Source: JBBQWT01 sp038210375 (GTDB taxonomy: Bacteria > Acidobacteriota > Terriglobia > Terriglobales > Acidobacteriaceae). Taken from it: a stretch of 64,000 nucleotides of DNA. How positions within the stretch are numbered: the stretch's first letter is position 1; each line of letters begins with the position of its first letter. Shown piece after piece: positions 1-8,616 of this stretch. The stretch covers positions 1-64,000 of the forward strand of contig JBBQWT010000004.1 of the NCBI GenBank assembly GCA_038210375.1, read 5' to 3'. The notes beneath the pieces are model-generated. The model worked only from the letters and a program-made list of their open reading frames with translations, made no database searches and was not told where the DNA came from. Made by a program: the position numbers and the translations under genes.

Positions 1-34
1 ATTCTGGAAGATGAGAGGCAGAAGCAGTAATCGT
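1..34 (+). promoter_or_regulatory. SAM-I (S-box) riboswitch, 3' end only
   Basis: The window opens inside the leader of metK. Bases 5-16 read TGGAAGATGAGA, which matches the usual 3' strand of the S-box P4/P1 region (GGAAGATRAGA). A 10-bp hairpin with a T-rich tail follows directly, and the first gene is SAM synthetase, the classic SAM-I target. S-box leaders turn transcription off when SAM is plentiful. The aptamer core lies upstream of the window, so the call rests on the conserved end, the terminator and the gene controlled. Confidence 0.72.
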
Positions 35-35
35 T

Positions 36-71
36 AATTGCCCCTCGTCCTATAGGGGCAATTTTATTTTT
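36..71 (+). terminator. riboswitch expression-platform terminator before metK
   Basis: Perfect 10-bp inverted repeat AATTGCCCCT (36-45) / AGGGGCAATT (54-63) with an 8-nt loop, followed by TTTATTTTT. It sits 21 nt before the metK start, where an S-box expression platform is expected, so it is best read as a regulated attenuator and not the end of an upstream gene. Confidence 0.75.
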
Positions 72-84
72 GAGGAGCACTGTC

Positions 85-1323
85 ATGACGAATACATTTA
101 TGAAATCGCCCAAATACCTGTTCACATCCGAATCGGTTACCGAGGGGCACCCGGATAAAATGTGCGATCAAATCAGCGATGCCGTGCTGGACGCCTGCCT
201 GAAGCAGGACTCCATGTCACGGGTTGCCTGTGAAGTTGCCACCAAAACGGGTTATGTGATCCTGGCCGGGGAAATTACGACAGAAGGCTTTGTTAACTTC
301 GACGAACTGGTCCGAAAAGTGATCATCGAGATCGGTTATGACCGCGGCAAGAAAGGCTTTGACGGTTCCACCTGTGCAGTGCTGGCAGCCATCTCGAAAC
401 AAAGCCCCGATATTGCCATGGGCGTCAATAAGGCGCAGGAAGCAAAAACAGGCACATTGTCGGATGCAGATATCGAGGAGATTGGCGCCGGCGACCAGGG
501 CATGATGTTTGGCTATGCCTGCAATGAAAATGACCAGCTCATGCCCACCCCCATCGCGCTGGCCCACAAACTCACCATGAAGCTTGCCGAAGTCCGCAAG
601 AACGGCACCCTCGACTTCCTTCGTCCCGACGGCAAATCGCAGGTTTCGGTGGTGTATGACAAGAACCACAAGCCGGTAAGGGTGGATACGGTCGTTCTTT
701 CCACTCAGCATTCTGAAATGGTCAATAACGACCGGCTGCGGCATGAAATTCTGAAGCACGTCATTCAGGCGGCGCTGCCCGAGGAAATGCTCGACCAGGA
801 CACCAAGTACCACATCAACCCCACCGGACGTTTTGTCGTGGGTGGCCCCATGGGCGATACCGGTCTCACCGGACGCAAGATCATCGTGGACACCTACGGT
901 GGCATGGGCCGGCACGGCGGCGGAGCTTTCAGCGGCAAAGACCCGACGAAAGTTGATCGTTCGGCTTGCTACATGTGCCGTTACATCGCCAAGAACATTG
1001 TGGCTAGCGGATTGGCGGAGCGCGTTGAAGTGCAGCTTGCCTACGCCATAGGCGTGGCCGAGCCGGTCAGCGTGCTGGTCAACACATTTGAAACCTCGCG
1101 GGTGGATGAGAAGCTGATCGAAGACCTGGTTCGCGCCAACTTCCAGCTCACCCCCAAGGGAATCATCGAAACCCTGAACCTGCGGCGGCCCATTTATCGC
1201 AAGACCTCCAACTACGGACATTTTGGCCGCCAGGACAAGGACTTCACCTGGGAAACGACCGATAAAGCCCAGGCCCTGCGCGAGCAGGCTGGCGAGAAGA
1301 CCCCGGTCGCAGCCCGGAAATAA
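85..1323 (+). CDS. metK: S-adenosylmethionine synthetase
   Basis: Makes S-adenosylmethionine from methionine and ATP in the cytosol. The N-terminus carries the family signature GHPDKMCDQISDAVLD, the middle has GAGDQGMMFGYA (ATP binding), and GGGAFSGKDPTKVDRSACY is the conserved C-terminal-domain loop. At 412 residues it is slightly longer than E. coli MetK (384). The frame is open back to a TTG at 70, but the ATG at 85 has a Shine-Dalgarno (GAGGAG, 72-77) seven bases upstream, so 85 is chosen. ahcY follows after 80 bp, giving a SAM synthesis and SAH removal unit that the upstream S-box probably controls. Confidence 0.97.
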   Translation: MTNTFMKSPKYLFTSESVTEGHPDKMCDQISDAVLDACLKQDSMSRVACEVATKTGYVILAGEITTEGFVNFDELVRKVIIEIGYDRGKKGFDGSTCAVLAAISKQSPDIAMGVNKAQEAKTGTLSDADIEEIGAGDQGMMFGYACNENDQLMPTPIALAHKLTMKLAEVRKNGTLDFLRPDGKSQVSVVYDKNHKPVRVDTVVLSTQHSEMVNNDRLRHEILKHVIQAALPEEMLDQDTKYHINPTGRFVVGGPMGDTGLTGRKIIVDTYGGMGRHGGGAFSGKDPTKVDRSACYMCRYIAKNIVASGLAERVEVQLAYAIGVAEPVSVLVNTFETSRVDEKLIEDLVRANFQLTPKGIIETLNLRRPIYRKTSNYGHFGRQDKDFTWETTDKAQALREQAGEKTPVAARK

Positions 1324-1354
1324 CCACAACCCCAGGTTAGGCACATCAACCCAA

Positions 1355-1379
1355 TCGCCGGCCGCAGCCAGGCCGGCGA
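1355..1379. other. stem-loop between metK and ahcY
   Basis: Perfect 9-bp inverted repeat TCGCCGGCC / GGCCGGCGA with a 7-nt loop, 24 nt before the ahcY ATG. It has no T-run, so it is not a normal terminator. It could be an mRNA stability or processing element, or a translational control hairpin. I do not see an SAH-riboswitch consensus. Confidence 0.4.
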
Positions 1380-1403
1380 AAATTTAGTTTGGTAAAGGTG
1401 ATC

Positions 1404-2678
1404 ATGACGACTTTGACTCAAGTAGCTTCCGACGTAAAAAACATTGACCTGGCGGACCAGGGAAAGAAGCGCATCGAGTGGGCCAACCAGTCCATGCCGG
1501 TGTTGCAGACCATCCGCAAGGAATTCATCAAGCAGCAGCCGCTCAAGGACATTCGCGTTTCCGCGTGCCTGCACGTGACTTCCGAGACCGCCAACCTGGC
1601 GATCACCCTGCGCGATGGCGGCGCCGATGTGGTGTTGTGCGCATCCAACCCGCTTTCCACCCAGGATGAAGTGGCCGCTTCGCTGGTCCGCGATTACGGC
1701 ATTTCGGTTTACGCCATCAAAGGCGAAGACAACGACAGCTACTACTCCCACATTATGTCTGCGCTCGATCACAAGCCCCACCTCACCATGGATGATGGCG
1801 CCGACCTGGTCACCATCGCGCTGACCAAGCGCCAGGATGTTATGGATGGCATACTGGCCGGCACCGAAGAGACCACCACCGGCGTCATCCGGCTGCGGGC
1901 CATGGCCAAGGAAGGCGTGTTGCGCTATCCCATCATCGCGGTCAACGACGCTGACACCAAGCACCTGTTTGACAACCGCTACGGCACTGGGCAATCCACC
2001 ATCGACGGCGTCATCCGCTGCACCAACATCCTGCTGGCGGGCAGCAAGTTCGTGGTGGCCGGCTATGGCTGGTGTGGCCGCGGGCTGGCCTCGCGCGCCA
2101 AGGGCATGGGCGCCGACGTCATCGTTACCGAAATCGACCCCACCCGCGCCATCGAGGCGGTCATGGATGGCTTCCGCGTCATGTCGATGAACGAGGCCGC
2201 GAAAATCGGCGACGTGTTCGTCACCGTGACCGGCAACAAGGGCGTCATCAACAAGGAACATTTCGAGGTCATGAAGAACAACGCGGTGGTCGCCAACTCC
2301 GGCCACTTCAACGTGGAAATCGATATACCCGCGCTGGAAAAAATGGCTTCCTCCAAGCGCAGCACCCGCGATTTCGTGGAAGAGTTCTCCATGAAAGATG
2401 GTCGCAAGATCAACCTGCTGGGCGAAGGACGCCTCATCAACCTGGCCGCCGCCGAAGGGCATCCCGCATCGGTGATGGATATGAGTTTTGCCAACCAGGC
2501 ACTGTCGGCCGAGTACCTGATCAAGAACTACAAGGACCTCGAAAAGAAAGTCTTCGCCGTCCCTGTGGAACTGGACAAGCGCGTGGCCAAGCTGAAGCTC
2601 GAGACCATGGGCATCAAGATCGATCGCCTCACCCACGAGCAGGAAAAATACCTCGCGAGTTGGTCGGAAGGCACCTAA
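1404..2678 (+). CDS. ahcY: adenosylhomocysteinase (SAH hydrolase)
   Basis: Hydrolyses S-adenosylhomocysteine to homocysteine and adenosine, relieving product inhibition of methyltransferases. At 424 residues it has normal family length. Recognisable blocks are ACLHVTSETANL near the N-terminus, DDGADL in the middle, the substrate-site stretch VNDADTKHLFDNRYGTGQST, and the NAD-binding Rossmann motif GYGWCGRGLASRAKGMGA followed by VIVTEIDP. The ATG at 1404 has AAAGGTG just upstream; an in-frame GTG at 1398 and TTG at 1389 are weaker choices. It follows metK in the same direction and ends at a strong terminator, so the two are probably one transcription unit. Confidence 0.97.
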   Translation: MTTLTQVASDVKNIDLADQGKKRIEWANQSMPVLQTIRKEFIKQQPLKDIRVSACLHVTSETANLAITLRDGGADVVLCASNPLSTQDEVAASLVRDYGISVYAIKGEDNDSYYSHIMSALDHKPHLTMDDGADLVTIALTKRQDVMDGILAGTEETTTGVIRLRAMAKEGVLRYPIIAVNDADTKHLFDNRYGTGQSTIDGVIRCTNILLAGSKFVVAGYGWCGRGLASRAKGMGADVIVTEIDPTRAIEAVMDGFRVMSMNEAAKIGDVFVTVTGNKGVINKEHFEVMKNNAVVANSGHFNVEIDIPALEKMASSKRSTRDFVEEFSMKDGRKINLLGEGRLINLAAAEGHPASVMDMSFANQALSAEYLIKNYKDLEKKVFAVPVELDKRVAKLKLETMGIKIDRLTHEQEKYLASWSEGT

Positions 2679-2705
2679 GCATAAGTTCTCTGGAAAATCG
2701 GACTT

Positions 2706-2736
2706 ACCGGGGCGGCCAATCCGCCCCGGTTTTTTT
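2706..2736 (+). terminator. rho-independent terminator of metK-ahcY
   Basis: Perfect 10-bp stem ACCGGGGCGG (2706-2715) / CCGCCCCGGT (2721-2730), 5-nt loop, then a run of seven T. It lies 27 nt after the ahcY stop. Confidence 0.93.
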
Positions 2737-2760
2737 GCGCCTATAATTCCCAAACCAGGA

Positions 2761-4227
2761 ATGAAGACGCTTTCTTCATGGGCCCTTGATCTGGCCAGCC
2801 GTCGCGGAGCTACCTACTGCGACGTCCGCATCGTCGATGAACGCCAGCGCATGCTGGCCACCACCAACGGCAAGGTTGGCCACGCTTCCACCGCGCAATC
2901 GTCCGGTTTTGGCGTGCGGGTGATCGTCGATGGGGCGTGGGGTTTTGCCGCCAGCGAGAACCTGGGCAGGGAATCGGTCGAAACCACCTGCGCGCTCGCC
3001 ATCAGCATCGCGCGCGCCTCCGCGACCGTCAAAGAGCAGCCTATCCGGCTGGCGCCCGAAACCGCGGCGGTGGCCCAGTGGACGAGCGCGTGCGAGATCG
3101 ATCCTTTCACTACTACGGTGGAGGAAAACCTCGATCTGCTGCTGCGGGTCGATGCCGAATTGCGTGCGGTGCGGGGAATCACCCTGGCCGAGACCAGCAT
3201 GCTTTTCCGGCGCTACGAGCAATGGTTTTATTCATCCGAGGGCGCTGACATCCGGCAAACCCGCTTCACCACCGGCGCCGGATACAGCGCGTATGCGTTC
3301 GCCGCCGGAGAGATCCAGAAGCGTTCCTACCCCAACTCTTACGGCGGCCAGTATCAGAACGCCGGTTACGAGCTGATCCACCAATTGCGTCTGGTGGAAA
3401 ACGCGGGGCGCATTGCCGAAGAAGCGGTGGCATTGCACAGCGCGCCGCAGTGTCCCCAGGGAACTACCAGCCTGGTGCTCGATTCTTCACAGATGGGCCT
3501 GCAGATCCACGAATCCATCGGGCATCCCATCGAGCTCGATCGCGTGCTGGGCATGGAGGCCAACTTCGCCGGCACGTCGTTCCTCACCATCGACAAGCTG
3601 CGCCACCTGCGCTACGGCAGCGAACTGGTCAACGTGGTGGCGGATGCCACCGAGGCCCACGGTCCCGGGCTGGGTACGTTTGCCTATGATGATGAAGGCG
3701 TTCCCGCGCAGTGCACGCCGGTCATCACCGCCGGCGAGTTCACCGGCTATCTATCATCGCGGGAGACCGCGTACACTATCGGCGAAAATAAATCGAGCGG
3801 CTCGATGCGCGCCGAAGGCTGGAACCGGCTGCCGATGATCCGCATGACCAACATTTCCATCCTGCCTCACCCGTCCCCCTTGTCATGGGAAGATCTGCTG
3901 GCGGGGACCGATGATGGCATCTATATGCAGACCAACCGGTCGTGGTCGATCGACGACAAGCGTTTCAATTTCCAATTTGGCTGCGAGATCGCCTGGGAAA
4001 TAAAAGGCGGCAAGCTGGGCCGAATGCTGAAAAACCCATCCTATTCCGGCATCACCACCGAGTTCTGGAATTCCATGGAAGCCATTTGCTCGCGCGACGA
4101 GTGGACGCTGTGGGGAGTGCCGCACTGCGGTAAAGGCCAGCCCATGCAAACCATGGGCACCGGCCACGGAGCGTCGCCGGCCAGATTCGGGAAGGTGAAG
4201 GTGGGCAGTGCCTTTAAAGGGAATTGA
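2761..4227 (+). CDS. tldD: metalloprotease TldD
   Basis: TldD and TldE form a heterodimeric zinc protease that degrades unfolded peptides and matures small peptides such as microcin B17. This 488-residue protein has the TldD metal motif HESIGH (residues 250-255, HExxxH) and the C-terminal PHCGKGQP block with Cys456, the usual third zinc ligand. Length is normal for the family (E. coli 481). A TATAAT hexamer at 2742-2747 lies only 13 nt before the ATG and only AGGA directly abuts it, so the message may be nearly leaderless. Its partner tldE is not adjacent: a small secreted-protein gene and repeat sequence separate them (4268-5070). Confidence 0.95.
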   Translation: MKTLSSWALDLASRRGATYCDVRIVDERQRMLATTNGKVGHASTAQSSGFGVRVIVDGAWGFAASENLGRESVETTCALAISIARASATVKEQPIRLAPETAAVAQWTSACEIDPFTTTVEENLDLLLRVDAELRAVRGITLAETSMLFRRYEQWFYSSEGADIRQTRFTTGAGYSAYAFAAGEIQKRSYPNSYGGQYQNAGYELIHQLRLVENAGRIAEEAVALHSAPQCPQGTTSLVLDSSQMGLQIHESIGHPIELDRVLGMEANFAGTSFLTIDKLRHLRYGSELVNVVADATEAHGPGLGTFAYDDEGVPAQCTPVITAGEFTGYLSSRETAYTIGENKSSGSMRAEGWNRLPMIRMTNISILPHPSPLSWEDLLAGTDDGIYMQTNRSWSIDDKRFNFQFGCEIAWEIKGGKLGRMLKNPSYSGITTEFWNSMEAICSRDEWTLWGVPHCGKGQPMQTMGTGHGASPARFGKVKVGSAFKGN

Positions 4228-4267
4228 ATAGGTTGCGCAAATCCTTGGCAGAGAAAAGGTCCCACCC

Positions 4268-4771
4268 ATGAGGAGGCCGACTTTCCGTATCACGACGATG
4301 CTGTTGTTTGCAGTTTGGTGGACTGCTTTAGCGAACGGGCAACAAAAACAGTGTCTCAATGCTCCCGCTGTCATTCCGCTCTGCAGTCTCGCATCCAAAG
4401 CTGCTGAGTATAACGGCAAGGAGATCAAAGTCAGAGGTTTCTATCGGCATCTCTTCCATGGGGCGATCCTCTCTTCCCCTGGTTGTCCACATCAGAAAAT
4501 CAATGTTCGTTTTGTTAAGAAACTTAGTGGCGCGAAAGACGATCTGAAGACTTTGGGAGCACTTGCTGACGGGCACACGGCAACTGAGGTCGTCTTTCGC
4601 GCCAGATTCAACATGGCGCACGAAGGACAGTGCTTCGGGCAAGACTGTGATCCTTACGAGATCGAAGCTATTGAACTTTCGTGCTTAGGGCGGCAGCGTG
4701 AGTCCGCAGGTCCTGCCACAGTTCATTTAAAGTTGCGCGGCCCCCGTGATAAGGTTAGCAATATTCAATGA
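4268..4771 (+). CDS. secreted small protein, unknown function
   Basis: A 167-residue protein with a signal peptide (MRRPTFRITTMLLFAVWWTA, cleavage likely near ANGQQ). The body begins with a cysteine-containing segment, CSLASKAAEYNGKEIKVRGF, and has further Cys at SPGCPH, GQCFGQDC and LSC. The pattern C-x-L, then Y-x-G-K-x-[IV]-x-V-R, recurs in the protein at 27259-27759 (CELYEHPEQYAGKIVEVRA), so the two are members of one family, perhaps a small beta-barrel (OB-like) fold; this fold is a guess. It splits tldD from tldE, and its 3' end runs into an interspersed repeat that supplies the last codons and stop. Confidence 0.72.
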   Translation: MRRPTFRITTMLLFAVWWTALANGQQKQCLNAPAVIPLCSLASKAAEYNGKEIKVRGFYRHLFHGAILSSPGCPHQKINVRFVKKLSGAKDDLKTLGALADGHTATEVVFRARFNMAHEGQCFGQDCDPYEIEAIELSCLGRQRESAGPATVHLKLRGPRDKVSNIQ

Positions 4772-4884
4772 AACGCAAGATCCTTCGCTCGAACAAGAAG
4801 CAAAAGCTCGCTCCAGGATGACAAGTCCATAAGGCGTTTTAGCTTGCTTACTTTTTCTTATGCAACATCTTGAGTCTGTGGCGG
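4758..4884 (+). repeat. interspersed repeat, copy A (about 125 bp)
   Basis: Shares about 125 bp with copies at 6609-6735 and 8617-8731. Common landmarks in order: AAACGCAAGATCCTTCGCT, AAGCTCGCTCCAGGA, a run ending in GTTTT, TTCTTATG.AAC.TCTTGA and a final GGCGG. All three copies lie on the same strand outside core coding sequence. Copy A overlaps the stop codon of the secreted protein gene at 4268. No terminal inverted repeat or ORF is visible inside it. Confidence 0.85.
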
Positions 4885-4928
4885 GAGAAACAAGATCAGG
4901 AATTCGAAGATCAAGGACAAACCCGAGC

Positions 4929-4977
4929 TCTCACCACTACGCCGCGCAAGAGCTCGCGGTCTTCGGTCGAGACGACA
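4929..4977 (+). repeat. 49-bp dispersed repeat, copy 1
   Basis: Matches 28563-28611 base for base in register, with about ten differences and no gaps. Shared ends are TCTC.CCACT and GGTCGAGA.GACA. It lies in the otherwise empty 4885-5070 stretch upstream of tldE, where I see no gene. Confidence 0.75.
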
Positions 4978-5070
4978 TTTCGCTTAGGGTACCAATCGCC
5001 TGCCGAGAGTGACCCCGGAATCCGCCGGTGTAAGATTTAAGCGGCTGCTTCCGCCACCTACAGGTCTTGA

Positions 5071-6456
5071 TTGTTAACCCAGGAACAGATCACCGACATT
5101 TTTGCGAGGGTCAGGAAATTCTCTTCCGCTGAGGAGATCGAGTTGATCGTCTCCGGCGGGCAGACCGCGCTGACCCGATTTGCCAACAACGTCATCCACC
5201 AGAACGTTGCCGAAGAAAACTATGTGGTCTCGGTGCGCACGGTGAGCGACCACAAGACCGCGCGCTCCACCACCAACAAGCTTGATGATGACAGCCTGCG
5301 GCGCGCGGTGGATGCGTCGCAAGCCATGGCGCGGGTACAGCATGCGGATGACGACCTCCTGCCCATGGCGGCGGCAGCTTCGGCCACGGGGACGCGTTCC
5401 CCAAAACCTCCCAGCCGGTTTTTCGATTCGACTGCCGGCCTCGATGCCGGGGCGCGCGCTGAGGTGGTATCGCGGATCGTGCGCCGGGCAAGGCTGTCTG
5501 ACCTGACTACCGCGGGGATTGTTTCCACGTCGAACCAGGTGGAAGCCATTGTGAATTCACGCGGGCTCAACGTTCTGCACCGCCAGACTTCTTCAGAGGT
5601 TTCCATCACCATGCTGGCGGGTGATTCTTCGGGGTGGCAGAAGGCCAACTCGCCCGATTTTTCTCGGCTTGATCCTGATCACCTGACGGAGGTCGCGGCG
5701 CGCAAGGCGCTCACGTCGGCGGCGCCTCGCGAGCTGCCTGCGGGACGCTACCCGGTGGTGCTGGAGCCATCGGCGGTGCTCGACCTGGTGGGTTTCATGT
5801 TTGCGGATTTTGGCGGGATGGCCGTGCTCGACCAGCGGTCATTTCTTACCGGCCGCCTGGGCGCTCGGATATTTGGCGACAACATCAACATCTTCGACGA
5901 CGCCTATCACCCGCTGCAGTCGGGCGCGCCTTTCGATGGCGAGGGAGTTCCCCGGCAGCGGGTTCACCTCGTGGATCATGGAGTGGCCCGGAACCTGGTC
6001 TATGCGCGCGCCACCGCGGAAAAGATGAAGCGGGCGCATCCCGCGCTGGCGGCCTCGGTCCATTCCACGGGACATGGCTTCCCGCTGCCCAACGAAATCG
6101 GCGAGGGCCCGATGAACATTGTTTTCGAGAATCCGGGGACGGCGGTCCCTCTGGAGCAGATGATCGCTTCCATGGAGCGCGGCGTGCTGGTGACCCGCTT
6201 GTGGTATATCCGCGAAGTCGAGCCTTACGAAAAGATGCTTACCGGGATGACCCGCGATGGCACCTTTTATGTCGAGCATGGCAAGATTCAGTACGGCATC
6301 CGGAATTTTCGCTTTAACCAGGGATTGGTGGAACTGCTCAACGGGGTGGAGCAGATGTCGGAGCCGGTGCGCGCCAGCGGCGAGGAATCATTCGATATGG
6401 TGGTTCCGGCGATGAAGGTGGGGAGTTTTAATTTCACCGAGGTTACTAAATTCTGA
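5071..6456 (+). CDS. pmbA: TldE/PmbA, partner subunit of TldD
   Basis: The second subunit of the TldD/TldE protease. Its 461 residues fit the PmbA family (about 450). It lacks the HExxxH motif, as expected for TldE, and keeps the family blocks DGEGVPRQRVHLVDHGV, STGHGFPLPNEIGEGPMN and the C-terminal NFRFNQGLVELL...VPAMKVGSF. An in-frame stop at 5068-5070 precedes the TTG at 5071 and no ATG or GTG follows early, so TTG is taken as start; AGGT at 5062 is a weak ribosome site. It lies 843 bp after tldD instead of directly beside it. Confidence 0.93.
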   Translation: MLTQEQITDIFARVRKFSSAEEIELIVSGGQTALTRFANNVIHQNVAEENYVVSVRTVSDHKTARSTTNKLDDDSLRRAVDASQAMARVQHADDDLLPMAAAASATGTRSPKPPSRFFDSTAGLDAGARAEVVSRIVRRARLSDLTTAGIVSTSNQVEAIVNSRGLNVLHRQTSSEVSITMLAGDSSGWQKANSPDFSRLDPDHLTEVAARKALTSAAPRELPAGRYPVVLEPSAVLDLVGFMFADFGGMAVLDQRSFLTGRLGARIFGDNINIFDDAYHPLQSGAPFDGEGVPRQRVHLVDHGVARNLVYARATAEKMKRAHPALAASVHSTGHGFPLPNEIGEGPMNIVFENPGTAVPLEQMIASMERGVLVTRLWYIREVEPYEKMLTGMTRDGTFYVEHGKIQYGIRNFRFNQGLVELLNGVEQMSEPVRASGEESFDMVVPAMKVGSFNFTEVTKF

Positions 6457-6608
6457 GGGTAAACCCGAATTCGAGCCCGGGGTTGGAAAAATCTCTTCCC
6501 GAAAGAAACCTCAAGAATCAATTGTCATTCTGACGCCCCCCGGCTTTATCGGGGTGAGGAAGAACCCCTACTGTTCGACCAATCTTTCCCTTTGATGGGG
6601 TTGCTGGC

Positions 6609-6735
6609 GCAATATTCAAAGAAAACGCAAAATCCTTCGCTCAAACAAGAAGCAAGAGCTCGCTCCAGGATGACAACCCATAGGGTGTTTTCGCTTATCC
6701 ACTCTTTCTTATGTAACTTCTTGAGAGTCCTGCGG
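6609..6735 (+). repeat. interspersed repeat, copy B
   Basis: The second copy of the family at 4758 and 8617, starting GCAATATTCAA like copy A and ending at TGCGG. It fills most of the 347-bp gap between tldE and the convergent CRTAC1-like gene. Upstream, 6520-6560 contains TGTCATTCTGACG, reminiscent of the TGTCATCCTGAGCG-type short repeats common in Acidobacteriota intergenic DNA (recognition from memory). I see no gene in 6457-6803. Confidence 0.85.
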
Positions 6736-6803
6736 AGAAGTAAGGTCAGGGGCAAAGACCAGGTACGAACTCGAGGTTAGGCGTTCTTTGTGACAAAGGC
6801 TTG

Positions 6804-8513
6804 TTACGGCGGGGGCAGGTTAGTTTTCTCCACCACGCCCTTGCCTTCCACTACCTTATAAAACTTGTCGGCTGCCAGTTCGCCCAGGTTTTCGGTTTTG
6901 CCGTTTGGCCAGCGCACTTCAACGGCTTCGAGCTTGGTGGCGGCGCCTATGCCGAAGTGCAAGCGAGTATCGTTTTGCGACAGGTAGCTGCCGCCGGCGC
7001 GGACTTCGGCGAATTGGGTCAACTTGCCGGAATGAACCGTAATGCGTGTGCCGATGGCGTCGCGATTGCTGGTTACTCCTACTACTTTGAACATCACGCG
7101 ATGATTTCCGTTTTTATTCCGGTTCATCAGCAATGTCGGGGGCTGGCCCACGTTCAGGAGCACCATGTCGATGTTGCCATGGTTAGAAATGTCACCGAAA
7201 GCGGCGCCGCGCCGCGAGGCTGCCGGCAACTCGCCCAATCCCGAGGATTGGGTAATGTCCTTGAATGTGCCGTCGCGCTGGTTCTCGAACAGCAACACCG
7301 GTTCACGATAGCGCGCGCCCTCGGTGAGCACGTCCACCTGGGGATAGACGTGTCCGTTGACCATAAATATGCCGGGCCAGCCGTCGTTGGCGAAATCTAT
7401 GAAGCCTGTGCCCCAGCCCACAAAGGGAAATCCGGGCAGCGCGATTTTTGACCTGTAGGAAATATCTTCGAAGCCCTTGGCGCCGAGGTTGCGAAATATT
7501 CCTTTGGCCTGCTGGGCGAAGTTGGTCACCAGCAGATCGAGCATGCCGTGGTGGTCATCGTCGCCGAAATCCACGCCCATCCAACCCTGCTCGTGACCTT
7601 CGCCGGTGTAAGCCACGCCTTTTTCTCCGCCCACCTCGGTGAAAGTGCCATCGTGATTGTTGTGGTAGAGGTAGTTGGGGGTGGAATCGTTGGCGACGAA
7701 CAAATCGGGCCAGCCGTCGTTGTCGTAATCCGCCCAGATCACGCCCAATCCGTAATATTTTTTAGGATCATCCACCCCCGCCTTGTGCGACACTTCCTCG
7801 AAAGTTCCGTCGCCGCGGTTATGAAACAACAGATCGCTTTCACCCGGCAGGCCGGCGGGGCCGCATTGCACTAGCAATCCCTTGTAGCGGCAGAAGGGCT
7901 TGCTGCCGAATCCCGGCAGATCGTTGATGTCCACATGGACGTAGCGGGAGACGAAGAGGTCAACGTTTCCATCGCGGTCGTAATCTGCCCAGGCTGCGCC
8001 GGTGCTGAAGCCTCCGCCGCGCACTCCCGCCTTCTCGGTCACATCCTCAAATTTGCAGTTTCCCAGGTTGTGGTAGAGAACATTGCCTCCGTATCCGGTC
8101 ACGAAAAGATCCATCAGGCCGTCGTTGTCATAATCGACGGAGGCCACGCCCATCCCCCAGCCGCGGCGTTTCAATCCAGCGGCGGCGGTGACGTCGGTAA
8201 ACTTCATTCCCGGGCCCTGGCGGTAGACGGTCACCAGGGGGTCGCCGCCAATTTCGCGAAAGTGCTCCACCGTGGACCCGTTGACGGTGGCGATGTCCAG
8301 CTTGCCGTCGTTGTCGCAGTCGAACAACGCCACCCCGCCACTCATGGATTCGAGGATGTATCGCTTGTCGGAGGTGGAAATATGGGAGACGGTCAAGCCA
8401 CTCTGCGCGGCTACATCCTCAAACAATGGGCCGGCAGGCGGCGCCTGAGGTTTGGCCTGGAGCGCGGAAAATATCAGCAGGCACAGGAGTAAATTGCGCA
8501 GGCGAGAGGACAT
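6804..8513 (-). CDS. CRTAC1-like FG-GAP/ASPIC-UnbV secreted protein
   Basis: A 569-residue exported protein: signal peptide (MSSRLRNLLLCLLIFSALQA), then seven or so FG-GAP/VCBS-type repeats with calcium-loop signatures such as DYDNDGLMDLF, DYDRDGNVDLF and DYDNDGWPDLF, and a C-terminal ASPIC/UnbV domain (SNRDAIGTRITVHSGK ... GGSYLSQNDTRLHFGIG ... VEVRWPNGK). The fold is a calcium-binding beta-propeller; the biochemical role in bacteria is unsettled. It is a paralogue of 20000-21781, sharing the FCRYKGL.VQCGP-type insert. A TAGACT hexamer ends 8 nt before the ATG with no ribosome site, so it may be leaderless. It stands alone, convergent with tldE. Confidence 0.9.
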   Translation of the reverse strand: MSSRLRNLLLCLLIFSALQAKPQAPPAGPLFEDVAAQSGLTVSHISTSDKRYILESMSGGVALFDCDNDGKLDIATVNGSTVEHFREIGGDPLVTVYRQGPGMKFTDVTAAAGLKRRGWGMGVASVDYDNDGLMDLFVTGYGGNVLYHNLGNCKFEDVTEKAGVRGGGFSTGAAWADYDRDGNVDLFVSRYVHVDINDLPGFGSKPFCRYKGLLVQCGPAGLPGESDLLFHNRGDGTFEEVSHKAGVDDPKKYYGLGVIWADYDNDGWPDLFVANDSTPNYLYHNNHDGTFTEVGGEKGVAYTGEGHEQGWMGVDFGDDDHHGMLDLLVTNFAQQAKGIFRNLGAKGFEDISYRSKIALPGFPFVGWGTGFIDFANDGWPGIFMVNGHVYPQVDVLTEGARYREPVLLFENQRDGTFKDITQSSGLGELPAASRRGAAFGDISNHGNIDMVLLNVGQPPTLLMNRNKNGNHRVMFKVVGVTSNRDAIGTRITVHSGKLTQFAEVRAGGSYLSQNDTRLHFGIGAATKLEAVEVRWPNGKTENLGELAADKFYKVVEGKGVVEKTNLPPP

Positions 8514-8616
8514 TCTTCAATAGTCTAACGGAATGATGGGCAACCAATGAAGGGTGGCGGAACGAATTGTCACCAGGTGGTTGGCGGTTTTTCATGAAGG
8601 TCATCGTCAAGAGCAA

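Noticed and set aside
217..1344. Long open frames antisense to metK and ahcY (to 513 residues)
   Set aside because: They are shadows of strongly conserved genes in high-GC DNA; no ribosome sites and no recognisable domains.
1355..1379. SAH riboswitch before ahcY
   Set aside because: Only a simple hairpin is present; the conserved SAH aptamer core is not seen in the 80-bp gap.
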